DNA of 64,000 nt. Source: Miscanthus floridulus. Its lineage: Eukaryota > Streptophyta > Magnoliopsida > Poales > Poaceae. The first letter of the stretch is position 1; each line of letters opens with the position of its first letter. The notes beneath the pieces are model-generated. The model did not search any database. It saw nothing but the letters and a program-made list of their open reading frames with translations, and was not told the DNA's origin. A program made the position numbers and the translations under genes. Below, piece by piece: positions 61,153-64,000 of this stretch. The DNA is taken from assembly GCF_019320115.1 (NCBI RefSeq), contig NC_089587.1:104457158-104521157 (forward strand). The letters are read 5' to 3'.

Positions 61153-62441
61153 ATATCAGAGGCACTTCCTGTAGAAATTCAACCAGCTCGTCATCAGGAG
61201 GCTGATGCTTTTTGGGCCGATAGGATAGCAGAAATTATGAAGGATCAGTTTGGGATAAAGCCCAAGGTCAATACTTATTCTTATCGGACTCCATATCCTC
61301 CTGCATATGATTTAATTCCTCTCCCAAATTGGTACAAGGTACCAGATTTTACTAAATTCTCCGGGCAAGATGACACATCAACAATGGAACACGTCAATCG
61401 CTTCATTATTCAATGTGGAGAGGCAGCTGGTAGAGATGAATTAAGAGTTCGATTATTTTCATCATCTTTGTCTGGATCAGCATTTACGTGGTTCATTTCA
61501 TTACCACCAAATTCTATTATTACCTGGGCTGATCTAGAACAACAATTTCATAAGTATTTCTTTTCTGGAATCCATGAAAAGAAGCTTACCGATTTAGTAA
61601 AATTGAGACAGCGCAATGATGAATTGGTAGAGAGCTTTGTGCAAAGGCTGCGAGATGTAAAAAATAAGTGCTACAGTCTGGTGCTGGATGATCGGCAGCT
61701 TGCCGATCTGGCTTTCCAAGGGTTATTGCCACATCTTAAAGACAGATATGCTTCTCAGGAATTTGAAAGTCTCAGTCATCTTGTGCAAAGGATCTCTGAT
61801 CAAGATACTAGGGTTTTTGAACCTAAAAAGAATTGGAATAAAAAGGTATCATTTGTTGAAGAAGTAGGAGATTCTGATTCTGATGAAGAACCAGTTATCG
61901 GCTTAGCTGAGTGGGTTAAGAATAAAAAGCCGATATCTTGTCCCTTTGGTCAAAAAGAGCCAGAAAAGTTTACCTTTGATATCACCAAGGCCGACAAAAT
62001 ATTTGATCTTCTGCTTCAAGAGGGCCAAATCAAGTTGTCACCTAATCATGTGATCCCATCGGCAGAAGAGTTGAAGAAGATCTTGTACTGCAAATGGCAT
62101 AATGCAACTTCACACAGTACAATGAGTGCAAGGTGTTCAGGCAACAGTTACAATCGGCTATTGAATCTGGGAGAATTAAGTTTGGTACTTCCAATGCCCA
62201 GAGGCCGATGAAAATTGATCAACACCCTTTTCTAGCAAATACGTTGGAGGCCAAAGGGAAGACTAAAGTATTGACATCAGAGGCTGCTGAGAAAAACGCG
62301 TCAGTAGATCCCCAACATCGGATATCTACCGATGACGCAAAAAGAAAAGGCTTGCTGGGGGAAAGCCGTAGTTCCAAAAATCCTCCTCGACCTAGCATTG
62401 TGATTACTCATCGAAGGCAGCAGGAGAGTTGGCGTCAGTGA
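61153..62441 (+). pseudogene. gag: Gypsy-C gag core (retrotransposon gag domain)
   Basis: In frame from about 61153, with an internal ATG at 61237. The capsid-type gag domain spans about residues 28-150 of that ATG frame: FTKFSGQDDTSTMEHVNRFI, AFTWFISLPPNSI, WADLEQQFHKYFF, LRQRNDELVESFVQRLRD. An acidic patch (DSDSDEEPV) and a linker follow. Near 62121 one A appears to be missing (ACAATGAG where the frame needs ACAAATGAG), and the protein continues one frame over (62133-62441) to a TGA at 62439. This domain builds the virus-like particle. Two small lesions block full-length Gag. Confidence 0.8.
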
Positions 62442-62767
62442 AATGACTGATATCGACAACAGCAAGAAGAGAGACGTCGGGAAGAATGGCATCGGCATAA
62501 AGATCATTGGAGGTGCCCGTTTTTTATCCATTGCTGGGAAGAAGGTATTAAATTACCAACTGTTGAAAATTGCCCTGAGTGCAATGGTTATTACAGGGTC
62601 AATCGGTTAGAAAGGAGATTTCAACCTGGTACTCAGGGTTTATCTATCAATGAGCCGATCAGAGGCAGAGCATCAGTACATGATCGGCTGGGGGCAGACT
62701 TAGTGTACATGAAAGGCTTGGTAAACGCGCTGGATATTTTCCAAGGAATCAAGAGGAGCTCGAGGAG
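62442..62767 (+). pseudogene. gag: Gypsy-C gag, zinc-finger-like C-terminal part
   Basis: The same frame continues past two TGA codons (62439 and 62448) into EEWHRHKDHWRCPFFIHCWE, then KLPTVENCPECNGYY. The four cysteines are spaced CX5C and CX2C, unlike the CCHC knuckle of most Gags, so this looks like a different zinc-binding module that may bind RNA. A frameshift near 62760 moves the rest into the frame of the next feature. Confidence 0.6.
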
Positions 62768-63703
62768 ATGGCAAACGCAAGAGTTCCCGATGAGGAAATA
62801 TTCTACAGGGACCCTAATATACGCCATGTAGAATCAACTAGAACCTGTTATCAACCGGTGTGGAAAACCAAGTTTCCTCGATGGTGCCCGGAGGGTTTGA
62901 CAAAGACACAGAGAAGGAGGATGCAACGTGAGCGTCAGGAAGATTTATACCAAGAGGAAAATTCCTCCAATGAGAGGTCCGGTCATCAGCAGTGGTAGGT
63001 AAAACACAAAAATAAAGGTCCATCGGTAGATGTTAATATGGTATTCATGTTGCCAATGGAGTTTTTGGCACTATCTGATAATAAGGAAGAAGTTGTTCTC
63101 TCTGATCAAGTAGCTCAGTTCACACTAGATCCAATGATGGCTGTTTTTGAAAAACCTACCGATGACGAGAGACAACATCTTAAGGCTTTGTTTGTGAAGG
63201 GCAGAGTTGATGGGCAGCCTGTGTCTAAGGTACTTATTGATGGAGGGGCTGCGATTAATATTATGCCTTATGTGATGTATTGGAAACTTGGTAAGGGGGA
63301 TCAAGACTTGACCAAAACCGATATGATGCTGAAAGATTTTGAAGGCAATGTGTCACCGGCTAAAGGGGTAGTATGCGTTGAATTGACCATCGGCAGCAAA
63401 ACCTTGCCGACGACGTTCTTTGTTATTAATGGCAAGGGTGCATATAATCTGCTTCTAGCAAGGGATTGGATTCATGCTAATTGTTGTGTTCCTTCTACGA
63501 TGCATCAATGCCTCGTACAGTGGATTGGGGATAAGATTGAGGTTGTCCCTGGTGATTCTTCTTATATCATCGCATCGGCAGAATCAGAAACTTATGAGCG
63601 AACTAAATGCATATCAGGAGAAGCTTGGGAAAAAGAGTTCCTTAGAGTTACTGATTATGAAATTCCACCGATCCAAGCAGTCGGTTCTGAAGAAGAGTTT
63701 TAA
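62768..63703 (+). pseudogene. pro: Gypsy-C protease region (aspartic protease)
   Basis: One frame containing a TAG at 62996-62998. The first part is a basic linker (TKTQRRRMQRERQEDLYQEE). The second, open from 63038 to 63703, holds the pepsin-like retroelement protease: VSKVLIDGGAAINIMPYVMY, where ID-GGA takes the place of the catalytic DTGA/DSGA, then ELTIGSKTLPTTFFVI and YNLLLARDWIHANCCVPS. DGG in place of DSG is usual in several plant Gypsy families. It would cut Gag-Pol in the particle. It ends in TAATG, overlapping the next frame by one base. Confidence 0.75.
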
Positions 63704-64000
63704 TGGATAAGTTTGCCGATGATGGAAAATTAGGTCAAGGGTTCACATCGGCAGATGATTTAGTAGAAGTAGATATCGGTTATGGCGATAGGCCAAGACC
63801 TACTTTTATTAGTGCTAAGTTAGATTCCAAGTGTAAGCAGCAAATAATCGATGTGTTAAAAGAGTATAAAGATTGTTTTGCTTGGGATTATACTGAGATG
63901 CCTGGATTAGACCGATCGGTAGTTGAACATCGGTTACCTATCAAATCTGGATTTCGGCCACATCAGCAGCTAGCGCGCCGATGCAACCCTAATATACTTC
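63703..64000 (+). CDS. pol: Gypsy-C reverse transcriptase, N-terminal part, cut by window edge
   Basis: From ATG 63703 the frame is open to the last base (99 codons). It carries the linker before the polymerase palm: KQQIIDVLKEYKDCFAWDY, then MPGLDRSVVEHRLPI and FRPHQQLARR, the text that precedes the reverse transcriptase domain in plant Gypsy elements. The catalytic YVDD lies beyond the window. It is one frame over from the protease. In this group pro and pol are usually one frame, so either a T was lost in the TTTT run at 63698-63701 or it is a true frameshift junction. Confidence 0.65.
   Translation, partial: MDKFADDGKLGQGFTSADDLVEVDIGYGDRPRPTFISAKLDSKCKQQIIDVLKEYKDCFAWDYTEMPGLDRSVVEHRLPIKSGFRPHQQLARRCNPNIL

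Larger units (their letters stand above)
59189..64000 (+). mobile_element. Gypsy-C: LTR, gag, protease, start of RT, cut by window edge
   Basis: The innermost insertion. LTR 59189-60001, primer site, gag in pieces to about 62760, protease at 63038-63703, and reverse transcriptase leader to the edge. It has fewer lesions than Gypsy-E: about three frameshifts and about five stops over 4 kb. The hexamer GCCGAT or its complement ATCGGC occurs about 31 times from 59236 to 63983. Confidence 0.85.

Overview
The window is plant nuclear DNA, almost certainly from a panicoid grass of the sorghum/sugarcane/Miscanthus type. This is inferred from Copia LTRs of the Maximus/SIRE kind, Tekay/Del-like Gypsy LTRs of 3.5-4.3 kb, Stowaway- and Tourist-like MITEs, and a grass 'putative gypsy-type transposon' (PF04195-like) ORF. 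I found no convincing host gene, tRNA, rRNA or CRISPR. Nearly all of the 64 kb is transposable elements nested in one another, and most open reading frames are retrotransposon fragments or chance ORFs inside LTRs.

Layout. 1-1640: intergenic DNA with a 69-bp tandem duplication and three MITE-like insertions. 1641-16564: an old Gypsy solo LTR (near-matching 5-bp duplications) split by a minus-strand, gag-only Copia element (Copia-1, 1928-15699), whose 3' LTR is itself split by a Tekay-like solo LTR (3210-6786). 16565-18378: intergenic DNA with a Stowaway-like MITE and a clear hAT MITE. 18379-35923: a ~1 kb Mutator-like element with a 9-bp target duplication, split by a second copy of the same Copia family (Copia-2, 18771-35250). 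The 5' LTR of Copia-2 holds two further solo LTRs (27629-31974 and 33459-35041). 35924-39090: the only stretch not dominated by LTR elements, with a small Helitron, a Stowaway MITE and a fold-back MITE. 39095-64000: a one-sided nest in which each element is cut by the next: Mutator-like copy 2 > Tekay-like LTR (39813) > Gypsy-E with LTR, gag and pol (42240) > LTR fragment A (50142) > short Tekay-like element B (51085) > Tat-like element D (56794) > Gypsy-C (59189), which runs off the right edge. The right halves of all of these should lie beyond the window, in reverse order.

How the parts work. The LTRs carry TATA boxes, primer-binding sites and polypurine tracts that fix the orientation of most elements. 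Both Copia copies encode only a Gag-like protein with a coiled coil and four zinc-knuckle sites, and no polymerase, so they must have depended on an autonomous relative. Gypsy-E keeps its gag-pol frame over about 6 kb but is riddled with stop codons, most of them TAG inside CTAG. That is the pattern expected from deamination of methylated cytosine at CHG sites. Gypsy-C is less decayed (gag, protease, start of reverse transcriptase) and is unusually rich in the hexamer GCCGAT/ATCGGC in all reading frames and in its LTR. Element D has tandem repeats between its 3' LTR and an antisense extra ORF.

There is no clear new cellular system here. The most unusual signals are the stop-only decay of Gypsy-E, the GCCGAT enrichment in Gypsy-C and the clustered inverted motif upstream of the Copia TATA boxes. 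All coordinates and repeat counts were read by eye; family names rest on LTR ends, primer sites and motifs, not on database searches.
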